Counted from the stretch's first letter, positions 50,840 through 59,867 are shown. The stretch is 64,000 bases of DNA from Verrucomicrobiaceae bacterium (GCA_016713245.1 JADJPM010000004.1:2976001-3040000); one strand, 5' to 3'. Notes: generated by a model from the sequence alone, not told the origin. Program-made: numbers and translations.

Positions 50840-51961
50840 TCAGCGCTCGCTGATCGGCACGACTTTCTGGCCGTAGGGCTTGCCGACGTATTCGCTGAGG
50901 GGACGGAAGAGGCGGTTTTCGCTCCACTGCTCGAGCACATGGGCGGTCCAGCCGCTCATGCGGGCGATGGCGAAGATCGGTGTGAAGAGGTCCGTCGGGA
51001 TGTCGAGGCTGTAATAAACCGTGGCGGAGTAGAAATCGACATTGGCGTTGAGGTTCTTCCGCTCACGCATGATGGTCGCGATGCGCTCGGACATCTGGAT
51101 CCATTTGGCCTCGCCGAGCTGCTCGGTGAGCTTGATGGCCATCTCACGAAGGTGCGGGGCGCGGGGGTCGAGCACCTTGTAAACGCGGTGGCCGATGCCC
51201 ATGATCTTCTTCTTCTGTGCGAGGGCGTCCTCGACCCAGGCGTCCACCTTGTCGAGATCACCAATTTCCTGGAGCATGTGGATGACGCCTTCGTTGGCAC
51301 CACCGTGGAGCGGACCTTTGAGAGCACCGATGGCGGCGGAGATGGCGGAATACATATCGCTCAGCGTGGAGGCAACGACGCGGGCGGTGAAGGTGGAGGC
51401 ATTGAAGCCGTGCTCGGCGTGGAGGATGTAGGCGATGTCGAGCGTGCGCTCGGCTTCCTTCGAGGGGACCTCGCCGTTCATGAGGTAGAGGAAGTGGGCG
51501 GCCTCGGAGAGGTCCTTGCGCACGGGGGGGAGCTCGAGACCCTGGCGGGAACGGTGGAAGTAGGCCGCGATGACGCCAATCTGTGAGGTGAGGCGGATGG
51601 CGTTGGCGAGATTTTCGCCGACGTCGATGTCGAAGCGCTTCTGATCGTAGCAGCCGAGCATGGAGACGGCCGTGCGCATGATGTCGATGGGCTTGGCGGT
51701 CTTCGGCGCGGTTTTGAGGAAGTCGATCACGCCCTGGGGGAGTTCACGCTCGGCGCGGAGGGCGGTGGTGAGCTTATCGAGTTCAGCCTGGGTGGGGAGG
51801 CGGTTGTAGTAAAGCAGGTGAACGACCTCTTCGTAGCTGACTTTGACGAGTTCGTTGATGTCGTAACCGCAGTAGAAAAGGACGCCCTCAGCTCCTTTCA
51901 CCTCACCGAGACGGGTTTCAGCGGCGACGATACCTTCAAGACCTTTGGAGACGACGGACAT
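50840..51961 (-). CDS. gltA: Citrate synthase
   Basis: 373 residues. AYILHAEHGFNASTFTARV (His), GALKGPLHGGANEGVI, GIGHRVYKVLDPRAPHLRE (His), NVDFYSATVYYSLDIP (Asp) and ARMSGWTAHVLEQW are the citrate synthase signature with all three catalytic residues. The length and the MPMI-like IMGIGHRVYK suit the short (CitZ/PrpC) type; 2-methylcitrate synthase cannot be excluded. The start MSVVSKGLEG (51961) leaves a 250-base divergent gap to the MFS gene. Confidence 0.93.
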   Translation of the reverse strand: MSVVSKGLEGIVAAETRLGEVKGAEGVLFYCGYDINELVKVSYEEVVHLLYYNRLPTQAELDKLTTALRAERELPQGVIDFLKTAPKTAKPIDIMRTAVSMLGCYDQKRFDIDVGENLANAIRLTSQIGVIAAYFHRSRQGLELPPVRKDLSEAAHFLYLMNGEVPSKEAERTLDIAYILHAEHGFNASTFTARVVASTLSDMYSAISAAIGALKGPLHGGANEGVIHMLQEIGDLDKVDAWVEDALAQKKKIMGIGHRVYKVLDPRAPHLREMAIKLTEQLGEAKWIQMSERIATIMRERKNLNANVDFYSATVYYSLDIPTDLFTPIFAIARMSGWTAHVLEQWSENRLFRPLSEYVGKPYGQKVVPISER

Positions 51962-52211
51962 GGCGTGGAGCGGGTGAGTGGGGGTGGTGAGAAAAAAGAG
52001 AGCCTTCGGGTTTAGCGTGGAGCAAACGGGGCACAAGAAAAACTCCGTTCACAGGCTAATTTTGCGGCCCATGCGAGGCTATTTGCGCAAGCCCTGTGCC
52101 ATTCGTATCAAACACTGTCACAGTTTATCCATCCGGCGGGCGGCCAGCACCATCCAGGGTCTTGTTTTGTCTTGCCAAGCTGTGCCCGTCTCCCTAGCCT
52201 CGCCGCCGCTT

Positions 52212-53444
52212 ATGAGCGACACCACCGGCCAATCCATTAAATTCAAGCTCTTCCTCATGATGATCCTCGAGATCGCTATCTGGGGGGCTTGGCAGATCAA
52301 AATCTTCTCCTACATGGGCATGCTGAACTTCAGCGCCGGGCAACAAGGGCTGGTGGGGAGTGTTTTCGGCATCGCCTCGCTCGTCGGCATCTTTTTCAGC
52401 AATCAATTCGCCGACCGGAATTTTAGTGCCGAGCGCTTTTTGGCCTTCAGTCACGCGGTGGGCGGCCTCGCCCTGCTGGGCACGGCCTTTGCCACAGATT
52501 TCACCACCTTCTTCAGCTGCTTCCTCGTTTATGGCCTGCTCTATGTGCCCACCATCTCGGTGACGAACTCCCTCGCCTTCGCCAATCTCAAGGACCCGGC
52601 CAAGGACTTTGGCTTCGTGCGCATGGGCGGCACCATCGGCTGGATCGTCGTGAGCTGGCCCTTTATCTTCCTCCTGGGTGAGCAGGCAGGCGCAGCGGAA
52701 ACTAAATGGGTCTTCATTGTGGCGGCCATCATCAGCTTCGTGCTGGCGGCCTTTAGCCTCACGCTCCCGCATACCCCACCGCGTAAAGATGTCGAAGGCA
52801 TGGACAAAGTCGCATGGCTGAAAGCGGTGAAACTGCTCGGCACCCCCTTTGTACTGGTGCTTTTCATCGTCACCTTCATCGATTCCACCATCCACAACGG
52901 CTACTTCGTCGTCATTGATGGCTTCCTGCAACGAGTGGGCATTTCAGCGAACATGAGCATGGTCGTCAGCAGCATCGGCCAGGTGGCGGAGATCGTCACC
53001 ATGCTCATCCTGGGCTCCGTGCTGAAAAAGCTCGGCTGGAAGATCACCCTCATCATCGGCATCATCGGCCATGCGGCACGCTTTGGCGTTTTTGCCTTCT
53101 TCGGCACGCCCGACAGCGCCTGGCTCATCATCGCCATCCAAGTGCTGCACGGCATCTGCTACGCGTTCTTCTTTGTCACCGTTTACATCTTTGTGGATGC
53201 CGTCTTCCCGAAGGACATCCGCTCCAGCGCCCAGGGGCTCTTCAACCTACTCATCCTCGGCGTCGGCATGGTGGTGGCCAGCCAGCTTTTCCCTCGTCTC
53301 GCCGCGCACTACACCGTCGGTGGTGTGGTGGATTACAAGCAGCTCTTCCTCGTGCCCACCGGCATGGCACTGGCTGGCATCGTGCTCCTCGCCCTCTTCT
53401 TCCGCCCGCCCACCCACGGTCCGGAAGGTGACGTGAAGCATTAA
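52212..53444 (+). CDS. MFS transporter, nucleoside:H+ symporter-like
   Basis: 410 residues with about twelve membrane helices. The N-terminus IKFKLFLMMILEIAIWGAWQIKIFSYMG and FADRNFSAERFLAFSHAVGG match the NupG/XapB-like group, as do GYFVVIDGFLQRVG and VYIFVDAVFPKDIRSSAQGLFNLLI. Nucleoside uptake is inferred from this likeness. It could supply substrates to DeoC. Start MSDTTGQ (52212) is used; upstream codons are within the divergent region. Confidence 0.85.
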   Translation: MSDTTGQSIKFKLFLMMILEIAIWGAWQIKIFSYMGMLNFSAGQQGLVGSVFGIASLVGIFFSNQFADRNFSAERFLAFSHAVGGLALLGTAFATDFTTFFSCFLVYGLLYVPTISVTNSLAFANLKDPAKDFGFVRMGGTIGWIVVSWPFIFLLGEQAGAAETKWVFIVAAIISFVLAAFSLTLPHTPPRKDVEGMDKVAWLKAVKLLGTPFVLVLFIVTFIDSTIHNGYFVVIDGFLQRVGISANMSMVVSSIGQVAEIVTMLILGSVLKKLGWKITLIIGIIGHAARFGVFAFFGTPDSAWLIIAIQVLHGICYAFFFVTVYIFVDAVFPKDIRSSAQGLFNLLILGVGMVVASQLFPRLAAHYTVGGVVDYKQLFLVPTGMALAGIVLLALFFRPPTHGPEGDVKH

Positions 53445-53475
53445 GGCCTCACCGCCCTGCCGCGCACCTCGAGCA

Positions 53476-53537
53476 CAAGAAGAGGCGCTTGCCAAGTGCC
53501 TCACGATCCGTCGGGACTTGGCAAGTCCCGCTCCTTG
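53476..53537. repeat. Paired-hairpin REP-like element, copy 2 (inverted)
   Basis: Hairpins GAGGC-G-CTTGCCAAG-T-GCCTC (53482-53502) and CGGGACTT-GGC-AAGTCCCG (53512-53530), ending CTCCTTG. The reverse complement of the whole aligns along its length with 3301-3357, including the CAAGGAG end, with the spacer between hairpins differing. It lies right after the MFS gene. Confidence 0.8.
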
Positions 53538-53551
53538 TTGTTTCATTCCCC

Positions 53552-54010
53552 ATGGTAAACCACGGTCTTTTTCATCGAAGCGGCACTCCAGGTGGACCAG
53601 GTGCGGACGTTGCGATCCTTCCCATCTCGGGCCGAGCCTCCGGCAGTGACCAGGTGATCAAGGCGAGCCTGCTCGATGCGGGTGAAACTGCGACTGAACT
53701 CGAACTGCTCCGCACGGTAGCCTCTGGTCTCGGTGTCGTTTGGGGCCAGGATGAACTCGGAGCTTGGGCCATGGTGCCCAACGAGCCCCGCTCCGCTTTC
53801 GCCACATCACCAGAGCCGCTGATCGAACTCCCCCACGCCCTCTATCGCGAAGACGACAACGGCGCTCGTTTCCTCATCGCCTGCTACGCCACCCAAGCCG
53901 AAGCAGAGGCCAAAGCCGCTGAACTGGCGCGGGGCGGGCACAAGCAACACTATTTCGTTCAGCCTCTTGGACAGAATGTTGGCGGTTCCTCCTGCGAACG
54001 TGTCACCTAA
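53552..54010 (+). CDS. Hypothetical soluble protein
   Basis: 152 residues that I do not recognise. Starting at MVNHGLFHRS, it has an alpha/beta composition with a segment LLDAGETATELELLRTVASGLGVVWGQ and a late HYFVQPL. No membrane segment. It lies between a repeat and a degraded toxin-antitoxin locus and overlaps the AbrB-like antitoxin start by 35 bases. A reading frame extending further upstream exists but begins inside the repeat, so it was not used. Confidence 0.45.
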   Translation: MVNHGLFHRSGTPGGPGADVAILPISGRASGSDQVIKASLLDAGETATELELLRTVASGLGVVWGQDELGAWAMVPNEPRSAFATSPEPLIELPHALYREDDNGARFLIACYATQAEAEAKAAELARGGHKQHYFVQPLGQNVGGSSCERVT

Positions 54011-54251
54011 AATCCTCCGCATAACCTCCACTTTGGAGTCGAGCCGCCAGCTCACGCTTTCAGAAGACGCCGTTGCTCAAGGACGGCTCACGAGCGGCAT
54101 GCAGTTTCAGGTGAGCCTGACTCCGTCCGGAACGCTTATTCTGCGTCCTGCACACGCGAGGCAAAAATCGCTCGTTGAGTATCTCCATGGCCTTGAGGGC
54201 CTCGAACTGTCGCCGAATCGCGAACCTCTCGGCCCGCCGATTGACCTGTGA
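53976..54251 (+). CDS. AbrB/SpoVT-like antitoxin
   Basis: 91 residues. LRITSTLESSRQLTLSEDAVAQGRLTSGMQFQVSLTPSGTLILRPA fits the swapped-hairpin AbrB DNA-binding fold used by VapB-type antitoxins (Q-vTlP..v....l..Gd.l.v.....G.i.L.p). The ATG at 53976 gives a cleaner start than the TTG at 53967. It ends by overlapping the VapC remnant's GTG start (GTGA). Confidence 0.75.
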   Translation: MLAVPPANVSPKILRITSTLESSRQLTLSEDAVAQGRLTSGMQFQVSLTPSGTLILRPAHARQKSLVEYLHGLEGLELSPNREPLGPPIDL

Positions 54252-54404
54252 CCTACCTCCTCGACCCCAACGTGCTTTCGGAAGGCATGCGACCCCAGCC
54301 TGATCCGCTGGTCATCGCTTGGTTGGATCAACATCAGGAAGAACTGGCCCTCGTTGCACTTCTCCTGGCTGAACTCGCCAGCGTGCGCGGCCTGCAGAAC
54401 CGCT
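54248..54404 (+). pseudogene. VapC-like PIN toxin, N-terminal remnant
   Basis: Starts at GTG and reads TYLLDPNVLSEGMRPQPDPLVIAWLDQHQEELALVALLLAELA, the opening of a VapC PIN toxin; the first catalytic Asp is in LLDPNVLSE. After ELA the family similarity stops and the sequence continues as a MazF-like toxin in another frame. The later PIN Asp residues are missing, so it is not functional. Confidence 0.8.
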
Positions 54405-54589
54405 TTGACCACGGTGCGTCGCCGGTGGCCCACGCGAGTCGGCGTGAGTTTTCAGGGCAAAGTCGGTGAGGTGCGCTCGATCAAATTCGTGCCGTGGACA
54501 AAACCCGGCTGATCAAACGCCTCGGCAAGCTCGATTCGCGGACCACGGATGTGGTTCTCGACACGCTGGCGGAGATGTTCGCGCTTTGA
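54405..54589 (+). pseudogene. MazF/PemK-like toxin, C-terminal remnant with a frameshift
   Basis: In one frame LTTVRRRWPTRVGVSFQGKVGEVR, then one base lost near 54473, then LDQIRAVDKTRLIKRLGKLDSRTTDVVLDTLAEMFAL to the stop at 54587. This is the C-terminal end of a MazF-like mRNA interferase (LTTxxRxWPTRVxVxFxGxxGxVxLDQIRxVDKxRL). The N-terminal part is replaced by the VapC remnant, joined at about 54405, which looks like a deletion fusing two neighbouring toxin-antitoxin loci. Confidence 0.75.
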
Positions 54590-54693
54590 GGTTGTTTTGC
54601 GCTGGGAATACAGAACAGCCACCGGCTGGAGTTGCCCGAATGATCCACAGTCGCATGACTTGAACACAACCATCACTGACGTATGCACCCCGC

Positions 54694-55254
54694 ATGGCCT
54701 GGAGATTTCATCAATGCATCACCCACGGGGAAATCGATAACACCGAGCGTGGTCGCGTCACGGGCAAGCTGTGGCTGATCGGGCGCGAGGAGCCGGTGAT
54801 CCTCGATCTGGATGGTGATGCATGGCCTGACCTCGCGGGCAGCAAGCTGACCTTCGTAAACACCTGCCCGCAGTCGAAGCCGGAGAAAATGGAGGGGCTT
54901 TCCATGCTGCAAACAGGCTCCGTCGGTGACATGACCGCCTCGCAGAAGCGCAAAAAGCTGCTCGTGCCCGAGGAAGTGTGGATGAAGGCGATCGAGGAGC
55001 GCCGCTTTCACGAAATCCCCTGGGTACTGGCAAACTCGCTCTACCTCGAATGGTTCAGCGGCAGCAATGGGCGCGTCGTCATCCAGACCTGTGACTACAC
55101 CCTGACCATATCCGAAAAGCACTGGCAGCCCGACGAGCACGAACAAGCGGCCCAAGCCGCCATCAATGATGAGAACATGCGTGCCTACATGGAAGAGCTG
55201 GAGCGGGCTATGGGCGGAGATCCGCAAAGCCAGTCTCCAGACGAGACGACGTAA
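54694..55254 (+). CDS. Hypothetical protein with LYLEWFS signature
   Basis: 186 residues. It has a repeated-looking pattern seen in a small conserved family: GRVTGKLWLIGREEPVILDLDGDAWPDLAG, then QTGSVGDMTASQKRKK and LANSLYLEWFSGSNGRVVIQTCDYTLTISEKHW. I have no function to offer. No membrane segment or signal. The C-terminus is Ser/Gln/Asp-rich. Confidence 0.65.
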   Translation: MAWRFHQCITHGEIDNTERGRVTGKLWLIGREEPVILDLDGDAWPDLAGSKLTFVNTCPQSKPEKMEGLSMLQTGSVGDMTASQKRKKLLVPEEVWMKAIEERRFHEIPWVLANSLYLEWFSGSNGRVVIQTCDYTLTISEKHWQPDEHEQAAQAAINDENMRAYMEELERAMGGDPQSQSPDETT

Positions 55255-55310
55255 AAAAGCGGCGGCGTGGTGAATTCGCAAAACACGCCACCGAAGTCCG
55301 TTTGGACCTC

Positions 55311-56414
55311 ATGCGCTCCATCCTCCTCGCTTTGCTCGCTGTGCCTGCTTTTGCTGCTGAACCGGTTGTTTTCGTGTCTGCCTTCGCTTCGGGCGAAAAG
55401 GCCGGGATCCATGCGTTTGGCTTCGACACCGAAAAAGGCACGCTGAAGCCACTGAAACGCGCCACGGGCATGCAGAGCCCGTTTTTCATCGCGCTCTCGC
55501 CGGATCGGCGGTTCTTGTATTCCATCGATGAATTCGGAGGGAAGGACAATTTCGTCGCCGCCTTCGCGATTGAAGGTCGTGGCGGCGATTTGAAGCCGCT
55601 CAATCGTCAAAACACCCGCGGCACGGCCTCGTGTTTCCTCGATGTCGATCCCACGGGCCAATGCGTGCTCGTCGCGAACTACAGCAGCGGCAACGTCGCC
55701 TCTTTTCCCGTGAAGAGCGATCGCTCGCTCGGCGAGGCGGTGTCGCTTTTCCAACACAGCGGCTCCAGCGCCGACCCGCAGCGGCAGAAAGGCCCGAACG
55801 CGCACTGCTTCGTCATCAGCCCCGATGGCAAATACGCCCTCGCCTGCGATCTCGGCATCGACAAGGTCATGATCTATACCCTCGACGCCGCCACCGCGAA
55901 ACTCGCGCCGAACACGGCGCAGCCCTTCGCCAAACTCACGCCCGGCAGCGGCCCGCGTCATCTGACCTTTCATCCAGGCGGCAAACTCGTCTATCTCATC
56001 AACGAACTCGCCAACACGATCACCGTCTTCGATTGGAGCGCCGCTGATGGCACGCTGAAGGAGAAACAAACCATCGCCACGCTTCCGAAGGACTTCACCG
56101 GCAAGAGCTACACCGCGGATTTGAAGATCACGCCTGATGGCAAGCACCTCTACGGCACCAACCGCGGCCGCGACAGCCTCGCCAGCTACCGCATCGCCGC
56201 CGATGGCACCCTCACACTCCTCACCATCCAGCCCAGCGGCGGCAAAGGCCCACAAAACCTCCTCATCACCCCCGACGGCCGCTGGCTCCTCTGCGCCAAC
56301 ATGCCCGGCAACAACGTCGTCGTCTTCCAAATCGATTCCGCCAGCGGAGCCATCACAGCAAAAGGTGAACCCGTCGAAGTCCCGATGGCCTCGTGTATCC
56401 GGTGGATGGAGTGA
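55311..56414 (+). CDS. Exported lactonase (YbhE/6-phosphogluconolactonase-like beta-propeller)
   Basis: 367 residues with a signal peptide (MRSILLALLAVPAFAA). Seven-bladed propeller signatures: FIALSPDRRFLYSIDE, GPNAHCFVISPDGKYALACDLGIDKVM, SGPRHLTFHPGGKLVYLINEL and GPQNLLITPDGRWLLCANM. The 6-phosphogluconolactonase (YbhE) family is cytosolic in E. coli, but this member has an export signal, so the substrate is probably a different lactone. Start at 55311 begins the signal peptide. Confidence 0.88.
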   Translation: MRSILLALLAVPAFAAEPVVFVSAFASGEKAGIHAFGFDTEKGTLKPLKRATGMQSPFFIALSPDRRFLYSIDEFGGKDNFVAAFAIEGRGGDLKPLNRQNTRGTASCFLDVDPTGQCVLVANYSSGNVASFPVKSDRSLGEAVSLFQHSGSSADPQRQKGPNAHCFVISPDGKYALACDLGIDKVMIYTLDAATAKLAPNTAQPFAKLTPGSGPRHLTFHPGGKLVYLINELANTITVFDWSAADGTLKEKQTIATLPKDFTGKSYTADLKITPDGKHLYGTNRGRDSLASYRIAADGTLTLLTIQPSGGKGPQNLLITPDGRWLLCANMPGNNVVVFQIDSASGAITAKGEPVEVPMASCIRWME

Positions 56415-56420
56415 TCTGAT

Positions 56421-56588
56421 GCGCGACAGCGTCGTGGAGTGCGGTGGCAAAGATGCGGGGGCCACCTGGCATCGACGACACCGCTTTCGATAGCCCTGAT
56501 CGCGTTGAATGGCCAAACAACGTCGTCCGGCTGGCGAAAGCGGTGTCGCGCCAAGGCTTGCCACCGCACTCCACGACGCTCTCGCGAG
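56421..56588. repeat. 168-bp nested palindrome (MITE-like element)
   Basis: Outer arms 56422-56450 and 56559-56587 are reverse complements at 28 of 29 positions (the core is GCGTCGTGGAGTGCGGTGGC, 20 bases). Inside, CGACACCGCTTTCG (56476-56489) exactly pairs with CGAAAGCGGTGTCG (56535-56548), and a short CGTTG/CAACG pair lies in the centre. The whole could fold into one long hairpin. It lies between two plus-strand genes and carries no coding sequence. Translations of such elements read RESVVECGGK, familiar from spurious proteins of related genomes (memory). Confidence 0.85.
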
Positions 56589-56620
56589 TTCGTAATTTCT
56601 GTGCATGCTCGAACATTCCT

Positions 56621-57205
56621 ATGAAGCGATCGCTGACATACCTGATCTTTGTTGCCCTACTTTGTGGCGTGCTCTGGCGTGCAGAGTTGGAGTTGCGATG
56701 GGGATGGGAGAGCTTGGCATGGGGAGAGCAATTTCACTGGGCCATCCCGTTTGGCGGATTGATTTTCATGACTTGGGTTTCACGAATGGCACGTCCGGCA
56801 AGGCATTGGAAGCTGATGGCGGAACTCACTCTGCTTTGGGCCGTGTTTTACACTGCGCTCGAGTTTATCCTTCTACGGTTCTTCTCCCGCTGGCTCTTCA
56901 CGTTTAACTTTCACTACTACTATCTGGGCTGTGCCCTGCCTCTGATTTGGCTTCTTTTACCACACAGCTTATTCGTGGTCTGCCGTCGCCACGGACTTCA
57001 AACACCCAGAAGACTGAAGTGGATGTCACTGGTTTGTTTTTTCGCAAGCTGGCCTCTGGCTGTCTGGCTTCTCGACTTGGTAGATCATCGCGGAGGAGCA
57101 GATCTCATTCACGCTCTCAAAAGCGGATTTGTGATTCCCCTGCTCGTTCTTTCGTTGGGCTTTCCTCTGCTCTTTGCCAAGCGGGCTGATGAGTCGGCGG
57201 CTTGA
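56621..57205 (+). CDS. Hypothetical membrane protein
   Basis: 194 residues with five or so membrane helices (about 5-20, 40-55, 70-90, 100-118, 135-150 and 165-182). No family recognised. Starts MKRSLTYLIFVALLCGV. Trp and Phe are frequent, and the C-terminus is charged. The start follows the palindrome by 32 bases. The stop lies 17 bases before the sialidase-like gene, so co-transcription is possible. Confidence 0.65.
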   Translation: MKRSLTYLIFVALLCGVLWRAELELRWGWESLAWGEQFHWAIPFGGLIFMTWVSRMARPARHWKLMAELTLLWAVFYTALEFILLRFFSRWLFTFNFHYYYLGCALPLIWLLLPHSLFVVCRRHGLQTPRRLKWMSLVCFFASWPLAVWLLDLVDHRGGADLIHALKSGFVIPLLVLSLGFPLLFAKRADESAA

Positions 57206-57222
57206 ACGGCGTATCCGTTCAC

Positions 57223-58410
57223 ATGCCAAAATCCCTCCTCTGCGCCCTCCTCATCTCCGCGGTGTCATCTCTCAGCGCTGCCGAGCCGCTGGACTTCACG
57301 GTGAAGCTCGAAACGGTGATGAAGCATGACGACGGCAAGTTTCTCTGGTTCCACCCACGTGCTGCAGCGGTGCCGGGTGGCGTGGTGATGACGATTCAGA
57401 AGCACCTCAAGGTCTCCGACTACTACTCGGGGCTGCATTTCATGCGACGCGACGGCGTGGACGGCGCGTGGAGCGGGCCGGTGCTGCCGCCGGAGATCGA
57501 TTGGCAGCCGCAGGCGGATGGCGTGACGCTCAGCGTCGCGGATGTGACGCCGGGCTGGCATGAGAAGACCGGCAAGCTCCTCGCGATCGGCTGCCGCGTG
57601 CGCTACAGCCCGAAGGGCAAGCAGCTCGATGACGTGAAGCGTGCGCATCAGACTGTGTATGCCGTCTTTGACCCGAAAACGTCGAAATGGACGCCGTGGC
57701 AGGTTTTGGAGCTGCCGGAGGGCGAGGAGTTCAACTTCGCCCGCAACGCCTGTGCGCAGTGGATCGTGAAAAACGACGGGAAACTGCTCGTGCCGCTCTA
57801 CATCGGCAAAAGCGCCAAAGATCGCTTCAGCACGACCGTGGCCGAATGTCGCTTTGATGGCGAAAAGCTTGTGTATGAGCGAAACTGCGACGTTTTGCGC
57901 CTCGGCGTGGCGCGGGGGCTTTATGAGCCGTCCTTGATCGAGTTTGGCGGTCGCTACTACCTCACGCTGCGCAACGACGAACGCGGCTACGTGAGCGTGT
58001 CCGATGACGGACTGCATTTTGCCGAGCCGAAGCCCTGGACCTTCGATGACGGCGCGGAACTCGGCAGCTACAACACGCAGCAGCACTGGCTGGCGCATCG
58101 CGACGGTCTCTTCCTCGTCTATACCCGACGCGGCGCGAGCAACGACCACATCGTTCGCCATCGCGCCCCGCTCTTCATGGCGCGGGTCGATCCCGAGAAG
58201 CTCCAAATCATCCGCGCGAGCGAAAAGGTCGTTGTTCCCGAGCGCGGCGCGGAGCTGGGCAACTTTGGCTGCGCCCGCATCAGCGACGACGAATCCTGGG
58301 TGACGGTGTGCGAAGGCATGTTCATGAAGGATTCCAAAGCCCGCGGTGCCGAGGGCGCGACGTTTGTGGCGCGGATTTTCTGGTCGAAGCCGAATACGCT
58401 AGAGCGGTAG
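57223..58410 (+). CDS. Exported sialidase/BNR-like glycosidase protein
   Basis: 395 residues. A signal peptide (MPKSLLCALLISAVSSLSAA) precedes a six-bladed-propeller exo-sialidase-like domain: FLWFHPRAAAVPGGVVMT, ARNACAQWIVKNDGKLLVPLY, GLYEPSLIEFGGRYYLTLRNDERGYVSVSDDGLHF and NTQQHWLAHRDGLFLVYTR. BNR/Asp-box repeats are diverged. Members in this phylum act on plant or algal polysaccharides; the substrate is not known here. The start at 57223 begins the signal peptide. Confidence 0.82.
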   Translation: MPKSLLCALLISAVSSLSAAEPLDFTVKLETVMKHDDGKFLWFHPRAAAVPGGVVMTIQKHLKVSDYYSGLHFMRRDGVDGAWSGPVLPPEIDWQPQADGVTLSVADVTPGWHEKTGKLLAIGCRVRYSPKGKQLDDVKRAHQTVYAVFDPKTSKWTPWQVLELPEGEEFNFARNACAQWIVKNDGKLLVPLYIGKSAKDRFSTTVAECRFDGEKLVYERNCDVLRLGVARGLYEPSLIEFGGRYYLTLRNDERGYVSVSDDGLHFAEPKPWTFDDGAELGSYNTQQHWLAHRDGLFLVYTRRGASNDHIVRHRAPLFMARVDPEKLQIIRASEKVVVPERGAELGNFGCARISDDESWVTVCEGMFMKDSKARGAEGATFVARIFWSKPNTLER

Positions 58411-58422
58411 GGTGCGAGTCAC

Positions 58423-59814
58423 TCAACGCCGCTCCGTGCTTTCGAGATGTCCTTGCCAGCCGAAGTGGCAGCGGAAGTCGAGGGTGTGGGTCATTCCCTC
58501 AAAGGCATCGACATTCCAATCGGGGTTGTTGGAACTCACGCGGATGTCGGAAGGTTGGAAGGCGACGAGCGGCAGTTCTTTGAGGGTGAAGGAACCGGCG
58601 AGCAGGCGTGTCTTTCGCCAGTCGAAGCCCATCAAGCGGGCGCTCACGCAATCGACGGCCACGGGATGAGTGCCCGCAAGCACCACGCCGCAAAGCTTGG
58701 GATCACAGGCCATGGGACCATCCCCGTCCCCGGCGATGAGTCCATCGACGAGGATGAGCTGGCGCTGGGGCTTCGTGCGAGGTTTGGCATGGCCGTCGAA
58801 GTAGCTGAAGCATTTGTGCAGATCGAGGATCATGCGCCAGGCGGTGTCGTTGCCATGCCAGTTGCCGGAGCGAACAACCTTTTGCGTGTCACCAAAGACG
58901 AGGCGACCAAGCTTTTTAAGCGGCACAAAGAGCCAGGAGAGGAAGTGACGGCCAAAGAGGATCTTTTTGGCGCTGCGCATGAGAAAGCCTTCCAGCGCCC
59001 GCTTGGAGCTCGATTCGGCAAATTGATCTCCTCCCTCGGCTGGCGTGCCTTCGGTATGCCTTGGCAACCAATTGGTGCGGGGCGTGGTGCCGACGAGGTT
59101 TTTCAGCGCGACGGTGAGGCCCACTTTTTTGTGCGTTTTGAGCTTCGGAAGGTTGATGAGCACATCGGCGGCCATCGGCGTGCGGCAAATGCGGTATTCG
59201 TGATGCGGATCGGTGTGCTGGCGGTTGGTCGTAGCGTAGTCAAATGAGGCTCCGTAGAGCTTGCCGAGGCCGGGAAAGCCGAAGAACTCGCTTTTTTCAT
59301 CCAAATGCACGTCCACCGCCCCGGCGGGGTCGCTCGGCAGCTCGCGTTTGGAGACGGTGACGCCATCGACGACCTTCCACTCCTCACAGCGCATGTCGAA
59401 AAGCGTGAAGGTGATGCCGGGAAAGTCGCGTCGGCATTCCTCGATGAGGTCATCCAGCCGATGAAGCCTTCGGATGGCATCGAAAGACGAATCGCTCTGG
59501 GGCGCATCGCAGAGGGTGACGCGTCCACTGCCACGGAGTTGCCGGGCCGCCCAGCGGGCCACCTCGCGGACAAAGGCGGGATGCGTGATGATGGCCAGCC
59601 AGCTGGCCTCCTCGTGCGGAGTGCGGGTGTCGTGCTCCTTGACCCAGTTTGGCTTGATGACGACGTGCTCCCCCGGTTGGATAAAATCTACCGGCAGCCC
59701 GATGGCGGCGATGGCGGCCTCGATTTGCCCGCGCAGCAGCGCCGCATCCTCATAGGCGGGCTGGCCGCGGATGACGGAGACGTGGGGGGAGCCAAATGAG
59801 GACGGAGTGAGCAT
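58423..59814 (-). CDS. DUF362 domain protein
   Basis: 463 residues, no signal. The DUF362 pattern has VVIKPNWVKEHDTRTPHEEASWLAIITHP, DVLINLPKLKTHKKVGLTVALKNLVGT and LVDGLIAGDGDGPMACDPK, GVVLAGTHPVAVDCVSARLMGFDW. In other bacteria this domain occurs in ferredoxin-like or polysaccharide-biosynthesis proteins; here no iron-sulfur motif is attached. Function unknown. It is convergent with the sialidase-like gene (12 bases) and divergent from the AsmA-like gene. Confidence 0.87.
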   Translation of the reverse strand: MLTPSSFGSPHVSVIRGQPAYEDAALLRGQIEAAIAAIGLPVDFIQPGEHVVIKPNWVKEHDTRTPHEEASWLAIITHPAFVREVARWAARQLRGSGRVTLCDAPQSDSSFDAIRRLHRLDDLIEECRRDFPGITFTLFDMRCEEWKVVDGVTVSKRELPSDPAGAVDVHLDEKSEFFGFPGLGKLYGASFDYATTNRQHTDPHHEYRICRTPMAADVLINLPKLKTHKKVGLTVALKNLVGTTPRTNWLPRHTEGTPAEGGDQFAESSSKRALEGFLMRSAKKILFGRHFLSWLFVPLKKLGRLVFGDTQKVVRSGNWHGNDTAWRMILDLHKCFSYFDGHAKPRTKPQRQLILVDGLIAGDGDGPMACDPKLCGVVLAGTHPVAVDCVSARLMGFDWRKTRLLAGSFTLKELPLVAFQPSDIRVSSNNPDWNVDAFEGMTHTLDFRCHFGWQGHLESTERR

Positions 59815-59867
59815 TCAGGCACTTTTATCTTTTATCTTTGCTCCTTCACCTTTTTATTCCCGGTCTC

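Noticed and set aside
51962..52211. A small gene or RNA in the 250-base citrate synthase/MFS gap
   Set aside because: No convincing start with coding pattern, no strong hairpin with T-run; only divergent promoters are expected.
55185..56606. 473-codon frame on the minus strand over the lactonase and the palindrome
   Set aside because: It is antisense to the clear beta-propeller gene and begins inside the palindromic repeat.
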